Assembly (NCBI GenBank): GCA_019415645.1
Contig: DXYV01000003.1
Location: forward strand, 82,804 to 146,803
Direction: 5' to 3'
Length of the DNA stretch: 64,000 nt
Source of the DNA: Clostridiales bacterium
Lineage (GTDB): Bacteria; Bacillota; Clostridia; Oscillospirales; Oscillospiraceae
Translations under genes and position numbers: made by a program
Part shown: in pieces, positions 42,118-50,646 of the stretch
Layout of the letters: the number at the start of each line of letters is the position of its first letter
Numbering within the stretch: position 1 is the first letter of the stretch
The notes under the pieces: model-generated
Told to the model about the DNA's origin: nothing
What the model saw: only the letters and a program-made list of their open reading frames with translations
The model's database searches: none

Positions 42118-44088
42118 ATGCAGAAAACAAAATATAATCATTTGCTGGAACCGATTAAAATAGGAAATTTAGTTCTTAAAAACAGATTTACAGTCACTCT
42201 GAGTAACCCGCACTTTGTGCAGGGAACAGAATCCTGGCCTACGGATGCTCTGATCAGCAACTACGCCAATAAAGCGCGGAATGGTGCGGCTGTGGTACAG
42301 GTCAAGGGAAATAATGCGACAAATAACGTGCTGAACGAGGATACCCATGTCCAAGGCCTGAACATCCATATCCCGCGAAACCAGCACTACTTTGTTCAGA
42401 TTGCGGACCAAATTCATTACTATGGAGCGAAAGCTCAAATGATGATTATGCCGCCTCATGAACTGACTGCGGGTTATGATGCCAGCGACGGGATCCCAGC
42501 CTATATCGTTGCAGGGGACGGAAGCCAGCCGGTAAAAGGACGCGCAGCATCCCGCGAACTGCTGTATGACATAGTGGAAGCCTATGGAAAAGAAGCGAAG
42601 CTGGTGCGGGAACTGGGGTTTGATATGTGCCTGTTGGATATGGCATACCGGTTTATGTTTCCGGGCAGATTTCTTTCACCGCTTACCAACTTTAGAACCG
42701 ATGAATTTGGGGGAAGCCTGGAAAATCGCTGCCGGTTCCCGCTCCTGATCTGCGAGGCGATCAAATCATATGCGGGGAAAGATTTTCCCATCGAAATTAT
42801 TGTTTCCGGAGAAGAGGCGAGCCGTTATAAAGATGGCTGCACGATAGAAGACACCGTTGAATTTGCCCGATTGGGACAGGGAAAATTTGATATCTTACAG
42901 CCGCGAGCAGCTGACATTGATTTCGCCGGGTTACCCTCTGTTGTTCCGAAACGCATTCCTACCCTGGAAATGACCCGGACCATTTCTCAAAAAATTCGTG
43001 AGCAGAACATTGACATGCGGGTAACCATGATAGGCGGTTGCCACGATCCGGAGACGATGGATCAACTGGTGGCCGAGGGAGCTTGCGACATCGTGGGAGG
43101 AGCCCGCAACTGGTGGAGCGACTTTGAATACGGGAAAAAAGTATATGAAGGAAGAGCAGAGGATATCTGCCCCTGCATTCGCTGCAATAAATGCCATGTC
43201 CCGAAGCCAAGCTTTTGGCTGACTTGCTGCTCGGTCAATCCGATCATTGGACTCGAGCACAAGATTGATCGAATGATAACGCCGCCGGAACGAAAAAAAC
43301 GAGTTGCCGTGATTGGCGGAGGCGTTGCAGGTATGGAGGCCGCTTTGGTTGCGCAGAGTCGTGGGCATGAGGTTACTCTGTATGAAAAATCTGGACGTTT
43401 GGGGGGATTGCTGAACTGTAACGATGGAATGGAACTAAAGTGGACGATCTTGGAATTCAGAGACTATATGATTCGGCAGATTACGAAGTCTGGTGTCCAG
43501 CTTTTACTGAATACCGAAGCGACTTTGGAATTGCTGGAGCAGGAAAATTATGACGAGGTCATTGTTGCAGTGGGCTCCAGCCCTGTGATTCCCCCAATCG
43601 AAGGGATCGAAAAGATTCCGTTCTATACTGCCGTGAATGCGGCGGACCATGAAACAGATATGGGACAAACTGTGGCCATTATCGGAGGAGGCGACGTGGG
43701 CACGGAGCTGGGTATCCATTTGGCTCAGAAAGGGCACGAAGTCTATGTGCTTGAGATGAAGCCAATGCTGGCGGCAGATGCTCCAATCGTCCATTTCCGA
43801 AGTCTGCTGGAAGAAACATGGCGAGCACTTCCTAATTTCCATGAGATGGTTCAGGCGGTCTGTACAAAAGTATCAGAGGACGCGGTGGAGTATCAAGGGC
43901 CGGATGGACAGACGCATCGTATCTCGGCAGAAACGGTTGTGATTGCTTCTGGCATGAAATCCAATACGGAAGAAGCTCTCAAATTTTGGCCGGTAGGACC
44001 CAACATCCACTTAATAGGCGATTGTGAGACGGTGGGAAGCATTCAAAGTGCCATGCGCTCTGCATTTGCAATCGCATCCAATCTTTGA
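42118..44088 (+). CDS. OYE/FadH-like Fe-S flavoprotein reductase, cluster B copy 2
   Basis: This 656-residue enzyme has an FMN barrel, Cys cluster ('CIRCNKCHVPKPSFWLTCCSVNP', from about 351), FAD fold ('RVAVIGGGVAGMEAA', about 395) and NAD(P) fold ('VAIIGGGDVGTELGIHLA', about 519). It is closest in style to the 4467 protein. The barrel motif reads 'LLDMAYRFMFPGRFLSPLTNFRTDEFGG', so even the first His of the canonical HxxH is Asp here. The start is ATG 42118 behind GGAGGAGAG. It probably reduces a conjugated C=C bond with altered proton donation; substrate unknown. Confidence 0.85.
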   Translation: MQKTKYNHLLEPIKIGNLVLKNRFTVTLSNPHFVQGTESWPTDALISNYANKARNGAAVVQVKGNNATNNVLNEDTHVQGLNIHIPRNQHYFVQIADQIHYYGAKAQMMIMPPHELTAGYDASDGIPAYIVAGDGSQPVKGRAASRELLYDIVEAYGKEAKLVRELGFDMCLLDMAYRFMFPGRFLSPLTNFRTDEFGGSLENRCRFPLLICEAIKSYAGKDFPIEIIVSGEEASRYKDGCTIEDTVEFARLGQGKFDILQPRAADIDFAGLPSVVPKRIPTLEMTRTISQKIREQNIDMRVTMIGGCHDPETMDQLVAEGACDIVGGARNWWSDFEYGKKVYEGRAEDICPCIRCNKCHVPKPSFWLTCCSVNPIIGLEHKIDRMITPPERKKRVAVIGGGVAGMEAALVAQSRGHEVTLYEKSGRLGGLLNCNDGMELKWTILEFRDYMIRQITKSGVQLLLNTEATLELLEQENYDEVIVAVGSSPVIPPIEGIEKIPFYTAVNAADHETDMGQTVAIIGGGDVGTELGIHLAQKGHEVYVLEMKPMLAADAPIVHFRSLLEETWRALPNFHEMVQAVCTKVSEDAVEYQGPDGQTHRISAETVVIASGMKSNTEEALKFWPVGPNIHLIGDCETVGSIQSAMRSAFAIASNL

Positions 44089-44220
44089 TGAACAGTTGAT
44101 AGAAGCGGAAACTACATCGGGAGGATAAAGCAAAACAGCGAATATTTCATTGCAGATATGAAACGGTATCCCGTTTGGGCTGGACAAAATATGTGTGTAA
44201 GAGATCGGAGGAACATCATT

Positions 44221-45654
44221 ATGAAAAAAGAATCTTTCTTCGCAGGCTCCAAAAGTTTTTATACACACCTCGTTGTCATGCTACTGATTATGATACTATT
44301 CCGTTTCCTGCCGCCTTTTGGACAAATGACAGTAGACGGAATGGGCGTTTTTGGCGTATTCCTGGGAACATTGTATGGCTGGATTTTCTTAAATAATATG
44401 GGTGTAGCCAGTGCCGTAGGTATGATTATGATCGGAACGACTGCGGCATTTGGAAGTCCTACAGAGGCAATTGTGGCTACATTGGGAAGCCAGACGGTTA
44501 TTATGGTCATTGCGGCCTTTGCGCTGACTGCCATTATGAATGACTCCGGAGCGTCAATTTGGCTGGCCAGACGAATTGTAAGTTTGAAGTTTGGCAAGAA
44601 ATATCCCACGGGCCTATTGATTTTGTTTATGGTCGCTATGTTTGTGATAGGGCCGTTTACAGGATTTGCAGGTATTATTCTGATGTGGAATATGTGGCGG
44701 GACGTGGTGCGTTCTGCAAATGGGTCCGATACGCTGCTTAAATTTGGCATTGCAGCATCCTTCCTGTCCGGTAGCTGCGCGAACCAGGTGCTGCCCTTTA
44801 CAACTACCATTATTGTTCTGGACGGCGTTTGGGAGAGCTATACGGGTCTGCCTGCTGCGAATTTTATTCCTTTCTTCTGTTACATGACGTTGATCGGCCT
44901 TATAACTTGTATCTTGTTTGTTCTCTGTGGCAAGTATATATTTAAGGTCGAGATGATCAACACAAAAAATGTTGATATTCCGAAAGAAGCTCCTACCACC
45001 TATCAAAAAGTAGTTCTTGTTGGCTTATTGGCCTATTTTGTCCTGATGATTATTGCCAGCTTGGGGCTGGGTGAGGTGAGCGCATATCTCAATGGCTGGG
45101 GCGTCATCGGCTTGTGCACCGCGTTGCTGATTATTATTACCATGATGCAGCCTAGAGAAGGAAAGAAAACATATCATCAATATATGTCCGCCGCAATTAA
45201 CTGGGATATTGTACTGAATGCAGGGGTCATTTTTATGTTTTCCCAGAAACTGACCGGAGCGGAAATTGGCCTGAGCAGTACAATTGAATCAGCATTAGGC
45301 TTCATGACCACGTTGGGACCGGTATGGTTCGTCCTCCTGATTACGTTGATTCCGCTCATTGCAACACAGTTTATGAGCAATATGGCGCTGGCGACAATAT
45401 TTATCCCGATTTGTTACACCTTCGCATCGTCTCTCGGACTCAATGTGTACGCTCTTAACTGCTCCATGTATCATGTGTCCTCCATGGCGTTGGCTACGCC
45501 TGCCGGAAGTGCCGGCGCAGCAATCTACTATTCCTATGAGGAAAATGACAATAAAACCAGTCTGAAATATGGGTGGACCATTGTCGCTTGTACTTTTATT
45601 GCCACAATTTTCTGCTACTATGTGTTAGGAAATCTAATCTTCCCAATGCAATAA
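44221..45654 (+). CDS. SLC13/DASS-type anion permease
   Basis: This 477-residue protein has about 11-12 membrane segments, with paired Asn/Pro/Gly re-entrant motifs such as 'SFLSGSCANQVLPFTTT' (about 180) and 'SMYHVSSMALATPAGSAGAAIYY' (about 420) and 'IATQFMSNMALATIFIPI'. This is the arrangement of sodium- or proton-coupled dicarboxylate carriers of the ion-transporter superfamily. It ends cluster B and probably imports the acidic substrate or exports the acidic product. ATG 44221 follows CGGAGGA; the longer upstream frame lacks a site. Confidence 0.75.
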   Translation: MKKESFFAGSKSFYTHLVVMLLIMILFRFLPPFGQMTVDGMGVFGVFLGTLYGWIFLNNMGVASAVGMIMIGTTAAFGSPTEAIVATLGSQTVIMVIAAFALTAIMNDSGASIWLARRIVSLKFGKKYPTGLLILFMVAMFVIGPFTGFAGIILMWNMWRDVVRSANGSDTLLKFGIAASFLSGSCANQVLPFTTTIIVLDGVWESYTGLPAANFIPFFCYMTLIGLITCILFVLCGKYIFKVEMINTKNVDIPKEAPTTYQKVVLVGLLAYFVLMIIASLGLGEVSAYLNGWGVIGLCTALLIIITMMQPREGKKTYHQYMSAAINWDIVLNAGVIFMFSQKLTGAEIGLSSTIESALGFMTTLGPVWFVLLITLIPLIATQFMSNMALATIFIPICYTFASSLGLNVYALNCSMYHVSSMALATPAGSAGAAIYYSYEENDNKTSLKYGWTIVACTFIATIFCYYVLGNLIFPMQ

Positions 45655-45709
45655 AAAAGGAAGACATTCAAAATAACCGTCCTTTTGCAGTAGAGCGGTA
45701 ACAGCTTTG

Positions 45710-45757
45710 CGAAAGGGCCAGATTTGCGGGAAAACCTGCAGATCTGGCCCTTTCGGT
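45710..45757 (+). terminator. terminator at the end of cluster B
   Basis: A 14-bp perfect stem (CGAAAGGGCCAGAT / ATCTGGCCCTTTCG) has an 18-base loop that may itself fold (GCGGG / CCTGC). It marks the right edge of the lower-G+C segment. Confidence 0.75.
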
Positions 45758-45796
45758 TGTCATAAAAGGGAAAGCAGATCAGTCCTACGTTCTCTC

Positions 45797-45825
45797 TTGT
45801 TTCCCGTTCGGAATTGTGGTAAAAT
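45797..45825 (+). promoter_or_regulatory. sigma-A promoter of pyrE
   Basis: TTGTTT, a 17-base spacer and TAAAAT end 39 bases before the GTG start of pyrE. No PyrR-type attenuator is visible in the short leader. Confidence 0.65.
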
Positions 45826-45864
45826 ACCCTATTCAGACCGAACACAAATGAGGAGTTGATTTTT

Positions 45865-46539
45865 GTGGATTACCGCGCGGAATTTATCCAGTTCATGGTG
45901 CGCTCCGGCGTGCTTACCTTTGGCGATTTTACCACCAAATCCGGACGCAAGACCCCCTATTTCATCAACACCGGGAACTATAAAACAGGGGCCCAGGCCG
46001 CCCGCTTGGGCGATTATTACGCCGCCTGCGTGCAGGAGCACATGCCCGAGGGCATCGACTGCCTGTTCGGGCCGGCTTACAAGGGCATCCCCCTGGCCGT
46101 GACCACCGCCGCGTCCCTCTACCGCAATTATGGACGGGACCTGCCCTACTGCTTCAACCGGAAAGAGGTGAAGGACCACGGCGAAGGCGGCTTTATGGTG
46201 GGCTACCAGCCCAAGGACGGCGACCGCGTAGCCATTATTGAGGACGTGGTCACCGCTGGCACCGCCGTGCGGGAGTCCATTGAGCTGTTCAAAAAAGTGG
46301 CCGATGTGAAGATCGTGGCGCTGTTTGTCTCCGCTGACCGGATGGAGCGGGGAACCCGGGAGTGCACGACGCTGGACGAGCTGCGGGAGGACTACGGAAT
46401 CCAGGTCTACCCCATTGTCACCATTCAGGACATCAAGGAGACCCTCCACAACCGGCCGGTGGACGGAACGGTGTATATCGACGATGCCATGCGCGCCCGG
46501 ATGGACGCCTATCTGGCGGAATACGGAGCCAGGAAGTGA
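45865..46539 (+). CDS. pyrE: orotate phosphoribosyltransferase
   Basis: This 224-residue enzyme makes OMP from orotate and PRPP in pyrimidine synthesis. The PRPP-binding motif 'VAIIEDVVTAGTAVRES' (about 128) and the orotate-loop region 'LPYCFNRKEVKDHGEGG' (about 96) are clear. The start is GTG 45865 because AGGAG (45851-45855) is 9 bases upstream; the TTG at 45856 would overlap it. It stands alone, apart from the other pyr genes, with its own promoter. It is the first gene of the G+C-rich backbone right of cluster B. Confidence 0.93.
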   Translation: MDYRAEFIQFMVRSGVLTFGDFTTKSGRKTPYFINTGNYKTGAQAARLGDYYAACVQEHMPEGIDCLFGPAYKGIPLAVTTAASLYRNYGRDLPYCFNRKEVKDHGEGGFMVGYQPKDGDRVAIIEDVVTAGTAVRESIELFKKVADVKIVALFVSADRMERGTRECTTLDELREDYGIQVYPIVTIQDIKETLHNRPVDGTVYIDDAMRARMDAYLAEYGARK

Positions 46540-46697
46540 GGGGAAGAGGATGGAGACGTTTTTTGCTGGCGTTCCTCTTTCCGGGGCTTCTGATTACCGC
46601 GATCCGCGACCAGGACAAGGAGAAAAGCGAGCGGTATCGGCTTTTCTCCTGCCCGGCATTTGACGTCATTGTTTTTACTCTGATCGCACTGCTTTAG
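46536..46697 (+). CDS. possible small membrane protein downstream of pyrE
   Basis: A 53-codon frame starts at GTG 46536, overlapping the pyrE stop, with CCAGGA just before it. The product has two hydrophobic stretches ('FLLAFLFPGLLITAI', 'FDVIVFTLIALL') around a charged loop. No family is recognised; the coupling to pyrE and the hydrophobic pattern are the only support. Confidence 0.35.
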   Translation: MRGRGWRRFLLAFLFPGLLITAIRDQDKEKSERYRLFSCPAFDVIVFTLIALL

Positions 46698-46761
46698 TAT
46701 CGATGATAGCCTGAGACCCTTGATATGGTCACGCACACTTTGGGAAGGGAGAAGGTCCCCA

Positions 46762-47457
46762 ATGGCGGAAAAACCAAAAAATTTCCACGCCGGACACCGG
46801 CAGCGGGTGAAAGGGGAATTCCTTGCCCGGGGGCTGGAGGGAATGCCGGACCACAAGGTGCTGGAGCTGCTGCTGTTTTTCGCCAAGCCCCAGGGGGACG
46901 TCAACCCTCTGGCGCACGCCCTGATGGAGCGCTTTGGTTCTCTGTCCGGCGTATTTCATGCCACCTACGACCAGCTGCTGGAGGTAAAGGGCGTGGGGGA
47001 GAACACCGCCACTTTGATCAAGCTCATTCCGGCGATTGGCGGCCGTTATCTGCAGGACCGTACCGACCTGTCCCAGATCTTCCGGGAGAGCTGGCAGTTC
47101 CGGGAGCTGCTGGCGCCTTATTTCTTTGGGGCACGCAATGAGCTGGTGTACCTGGTCTGCCTGGACGGAAAGGGAAAGCTGATCGCCTGCCGCAGGCTGG
47201 GGGAGGGCGTGGCCGACGCGGCCACCATCACCACCCGAAAGGTGATGGAGGTAGCCCTGGAGTGCAATTCCTCCATGGTGGTGCTGGCCCACAACCACAT
47301 CAGCGGGCTGGCACTGCCCTCGGCGGAGGACATCCAGACCACCAAGCAGCTGATGGCCAGCCTGGAGCAGGTGGGTATCGAGCTGTACGACCATTTTATT
47401 GTAGTGGACGGCGATATGGTCTCCATGCGTCAGAGCCATTACCTGGACCGAATCTGA
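46762..47457 (+). CDS. radC: RadC-family JAB-domain protein
   Basis: This 231-residue protein has a helix-hairpin-helix-like N-terminal half ('LLEVKGVGENTATLIKLIPAIG') and a C-terminal MPN/JAB metal site, 'VVLAHNHISGLALPSAEDIQTT' (HxHx7Sx2D-type zinc ligands). RadC has long been linked to DNA repair, but its enzymatic role is unsettled. Next to uvrB it belongs to a DNA-repair neighbourhood. ATG 46762 has a GGGAGAAGG site upstream. Confidence 0.85.
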   Translation: MAEKPKNFHAGHRQRVKGEFLARGLEGMPDHKVLELLLFFAKPQGDVNPLAHALMERFGSLSGVFHATYDQLLEVKGVGENTATLIKLIPAIGGRYLQDRTDLSQIFRESWQFRELLAPYFFGARNELVYLVCLDGKGKLIACRRLGEGVADAATITTRKVMEVALECNSSMVVLAHNHISGLALPSAEDIQTTKQLMASLEQVGIELYDHFIVVDGDMVSMRQSHYLDRI

Positions 47458-47470
47458 CACTGTCAGACCC

Positions 47471-47499
47471 TTGACATCGAACATTTGTTTTCCTATAAT
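47471..47499 (+). promoter_or_regulatory. consensus sigma-A promoter of uvrB with an embedded LexA box
   Basis: TTGACA, a 17-base spacer and TATAAT are all perfect matches. Inside the spacer CGAACATTTGTTTT (47478-47491) matches the Gram-positive SOS box CGAAC-N4-GTTCG in its whole left half and in GTT of the right half. LexA bound there would block RNA polymerase directly. Confidence 0.8.
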
Positions 47500-47566
47500 G
47501 AACAGGAGAGGGGCGGCCCACGGCTGACCGTCCCTGTTTCTGTGGTTTGTGAGGTGAAATCGTACC

Positions 47567-49537
47567 GTGCCGAAGTTTGAGGTTGTCAGCGAATATACCC
47601 CGGCGGGCGACCAGCCGGAGGCCATCGCCGCGCTGGCGGCGGGCATTGAAAACGGCCTGGACGAGCAGACTCTGATGGGCGTGACCGGTTCGGGCAAGAC
47701 CTTTACCATGGCGAAGGTCATCGAGGCGGTCCAGCGGCCCACTTTGGTGCTGGCCCACAACAAGACCCTGGCCGCCCAGCTGTGCGCCGAATTTAAGGAG
47801 TTTTTCCCCCACAATGCGGTGGAATATTTCGTCTCCTACTACGACTACTACCAGCCAGAGGCCTATATTCCCCACACCGACACCTATATCGAAAAGGATT
47901 CCGCGGTCAACGAGGAGATCGACCGGCTGCGTCTGTCCGCCACCGCCTCCCTGATGGAGCGGCGGGACGTGATCGTGGTGTCCTCCGTGTCCTGCATCTA
48001 CGGCCTGGGCGAGCCCGAGGATTTTGCCAAGATGATGGTCTCCCTGCGGGTGGGTATGGTGATTCCCCGGGACGAGCTGCTCAAGCGGCTGGTGGAGATT
48101 CGGTATGAGCGCAATGACATCGCCTTTGAGCGCAATATGTTCCGGGTGAGGGGGGACACGGTGGAGATCTTCCCCGCCTATTGGAGCGACCACGCCATCC
48201 GGGTAGAGTTTTTCGGCGATGAGATCGACCGCATTTCCGAAATCAACGTGGTCACGGGCGCGCCTATCCGGCGGCTGACCAACATCCCTGTGTGGCCGGC
48301 CACCCATTACGTGACCCCCAAGGAGAAAATGGATGCCGCCATCCAGGAGATCTACAAGGAGCTGGAGGAGCGGGTTGCCTATTTCGACGCCCGGGATATG
48401 TATGTGGAGTCCCAGCGCATCAAGCAGCGCACCATGTACGACATCGAGATGATGCAGGAATTGGGCTACTGCTCGGGAATCGAGAACTACTCCCGGGTCA
48501 TCGAGGGACGGCCTGTGGGCTCGCCGCCCCATACGCTGCTGGACTACTTTCCCAAGGACTTCCTGCTGTTTATCGACGAGAGCCATGTGACCCTGCCCCA
48601 GGTGCGGGCTATGTACAACGGCGACCGGGCCCGCAAGACCACCCTGGTGGATTACGGCTTCCGTCTGCCCTGCGCGTTTGATAACCGGCCGTTGAAATTT
48701 GAGGAATTTGAACAGCGGGTAAACCAGGTGGTCTATGTTTCCGCGACCCCGGGGGAGTACGAGCGCACCCGGTCCGGCCAGATCGTGGAACAGGTGATTC
48801 GCCCCACCGGCCTGCTGGACCCCCGAATCGAAGTGCGCCCGGTGGAGGGACAGATCGACGACCTGATCGGCGAGATCAACGACCGTACCGCCCGGTCCGA
48901 GCGGGTGCTGGTGACCACCCTGACCAAGAAGATGGCCGAGGACCTGACGGCCTATCTGAAAAATGCAGGCATCAAGGTGCGCTATATGCACCACGACATC
49001 GACACCATCGAGCGGCAGGAGATTATCCGGGACCTGCGCCTGGGCACCTTCGACGTGCTGGTGGGCATCAACCTGCTGCGGGAGGGTCTGGACCTGCCCG
49101 AGGTGTCCCTGGTGGCCATTTTGGACGCGGACAAGGAGGGCTTCCTGCGCTCCGAGACCTCCCTCATTCAGACCATCGGCCGGGCGGCCCGCAACGCCGA
49201 CGGACTGGTCATCATGTATGCCGACTCCATCACGCCCTCCATGGCCCGGGCCATTGGAGAGACCGAGCGCCGCCGGGAGAAGCAGGACGCGTTCAACCGG
49301 GCCCACGGAATCGTGCCCAAGACCATTATCAAGTCGGTGCGCGACGTGGTCAGCGGCGGAGAGACCGGAGAGGCTGACAAGGAATTTGACTTTAACGAGA
49401 AGCAAATGACCAAGGCTCAGCGGCAGGAGGCCATCGCCAAGCTGGAGCAGCAGATGCGCGAGGCCGCCAAGCTCCTGGAATTCGAATACGCCGCCGAGCT
49501 GCGCGACCGGATCATCCGCCTGCGCGGGGAGAAATAA
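47567..49537 (+). CDS. uvrB: excinuclease ABC subunit B
   Basis: This 656-residue UvrB starts at GTG 47567 behind GAGGTGA. Landmarks are 'SEYTPAGDQPEAIAAL', Walker A 'GVTGSGKTFT' (about 39), the beta-hairpin 'YYDYYQPEAYIPHTDTYIEKDSAVNEEI' (about 92) that pries the strands apart, DEAD-like 'LLFIDESH' and the helicase motif 'QTIGRAARNADGLV'. A C-terminal UVR domain, 'KLEQQMREAAKLLEFEYAAELRDRI', recruits UvrC. It verifies damage handed over by UvrA (encoded at 51392). The promoter carries an SOS box. Confidence 0.98.
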   Translation: MPKFEVVSEYTPAGDQPEAIAALAAGIENGLDEQTLMGVTGSGKTFTMAKVIEAVQRPTLVLAHNKTLAAQLCAEFKEFFPHNAVEYFVSYYDYYQPEAYIPHTDTYIEKDSAVNEEIDRLRLSATASLMERRDVIVVSSVSCIYGLGEPEDFAKMMVSLRVGMVIPRDELLKRLVEIRYERNDIAFERNMFRVRGDTVEIFPAYWSDHAIRVEFFGDEIDRISEINVVTGAPIRRLTNIPVWPATHYVTPKEKMDAAIQEIYKELEERVAYFDARDMYVESQRIKQRTMYDIEMMQELGYCSGIENYSRVIEGRPVGSPPHTLLDYFPKDFLLFIDESHVTLPQVRAMYNGDRARKTTLVDYGFRLPCAFDNRPLKFEEFEQRVNQVVYVSATPGEYERTRSGQIVEQVIRPTGLLDPRIEVRPVEGQIDDLIGEINDRTARSERVLVTTLTKKMAEDLTAYLKNAGIKVRYMHHDIDTIERQEIIRDLRLGTFDVLVGINLLREGLDLPEVSLVAILDADKEGFLRSETSLIQTIGRAARNADGLVIMYADSITPSMARAIGETERRREKQDAFNRAHGIVPKTIIKSVRDVVSGGETGEADKEFDFNEKQMTKAQRQEAIAKLEQQMREAAKLLEFEYAAELRDRIIRLRGEK

Positions 49538-49585
49538 TCCCGGCCGCAGCGAAACCCAAACCCCGCCGGAGGCCATGGGGGGCCT

Positions 49586-49609
49586 CCGGGGGGAACTGGT
49601 TCCCCCCGG
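49586..49609. repeat. 24-bp palindrome, part of a dispersed intergenic repeat
   Basis: CCGGGGGGAAC / GTTCCCCCCGG with a TG centre lies 48 bases after uvrB. The same core with flanking GCTCCGCAGAGC recurs at 54663-54731 after uvrA, so it is a repeat family rather than a simple terminator. Confidence 0.75.
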
Positions 49610-49692
49610 AAGAGGCGGCGCGCGCAGCACATGACCGCTCCGCAGAGCGGGTCCGCCTCCTGGACTTCCGGTATTGAGAAGGAGCGCCTGCT

Positions 49693-50646
49693 ATGACCGA
49701 ACAAGCCAATCAGGTCTTACAGAACTTCCAGATTCGCAAATCGACCCGACAGAAACGGGAATTCCGGGCCTGGCTGCGGAGACAGATGGAGGAAACCGGG
49801 TATACGGTCACAGAGGAGCGGGGACGCTTTTCCGGCACCAACGTGATCGTGGGCGACCCGGAGCAGGCCGAACTGCTGCTTACCGCCCATTATGACACGC
49901 AGGCCGTGCTTCCGTTTCCCAACTTCATCACGCCGCGGAGCCTGGGCTGGTACCTGGCCTATCAGATGGTGTTTGTGGTGCTGCTTTTGGCGTTGGCCTT
50001 CGCCGCGGAACTGACCGTGCTGCTGCTTTTCGACCCGCCGGGATGGGCGGCGCCTCTGCCGGCCTGGGCCGTCTGCATGCTGTTTTTGTGGTGGATGTTC
50101 TTCGGAAAGGCTAACCGGCACACCGTCAACGACAATACCTCCGGGGTGATCACGCTGCTGGAAATCGCCTTCACCCTGCCGCCGGAGGACCGGCCGGGCG
50201 TTTGTCTGGTGTTTTTCGACAATGAGGAGCGTGGTATGCTGGGGTCGGCCGCGTTTGCGCGGCGGCACCCCTCGGCGCGGCAGGACAAGCTGGTGCTCAA
50301 CTTTGACTGTGTTTCGGATGGAAGCTCGATTCAGTTCTTTCCGACCAAAGCGCTCAAGGGGGATGCCGGCACGCTGGAACGGCTGGAGCGGGCCTTCCTG
50401 CCGGTGGAGGGCAAGACGGTGGAAGTGGTCCGGGGCTTTGGCTTCTATCCCTCGGACAATGCCTCGTTCCGCCGGGCGGCGGGAGTGTGCGCCCTGAAGA
50501 AGCACCCGGTGTTTGGCTGGTACATGGACCGCATCCACACCGGCCGGGACACGGTTTTTCAGGAAGAGAACATCGAACTGCTGCGCCGGGGCGCGCTGGC
50601 CCTGGCGGCGGAGGATCGGGAGGAGCGGAAGAGCCTTGACCGATGA
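49693..50646 (+). CDS. membrane-embedded M28-family metallopeptidase
   Basis: This 317-residue protein has the zinc-ligand pattern of M28 aminopeptidases: 'TAHYDT' (about 73), 'VNDNTSG' (about 151), 'FFDNEERGMLGS' (about 178), 'NFDCVSDG' and 'RIHTGRDT'. Between the first and second ligand motifs it carries two or three hydrophobic segments ('YLAYQMVFVVLLLALAFAAELTVLLLF', 'AWAVCMLFLWWMFF'), so the catalytic domain is split by membrane helices. It probably trims peptides at the membrane. AAGGAG precedes ATG 49693, and its last codons overlap the next gene. Confidence 0.8.
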   Translation: MTEQANQVLQNFQIRKSTRQKREFRAWLRRQMEETGYTVTEERGRFSGTNVIVGDPEQAELLLTAHYDTQAVLPFPNFITPRSLGWYLAYQMVFVVLLLALAFAAELTVLLLFDPPGWAAPLPAWAVCMLFLWWMFFGKANRHTVNDNTSGVITLLEIAFTLPPEDRPGVCLVFFDNEERGMLGSAAFARRHPSARQDKLVLNFDCVSDGSSIQFFPTKALKGDAGTLERLERAFLPVEGKTVEVVRGFGFYPSDNASFRRAAGVCALKKHPVFGWYMDRIHTGRDTVFQEENIELLRRGALALAAEDREERKSLDR

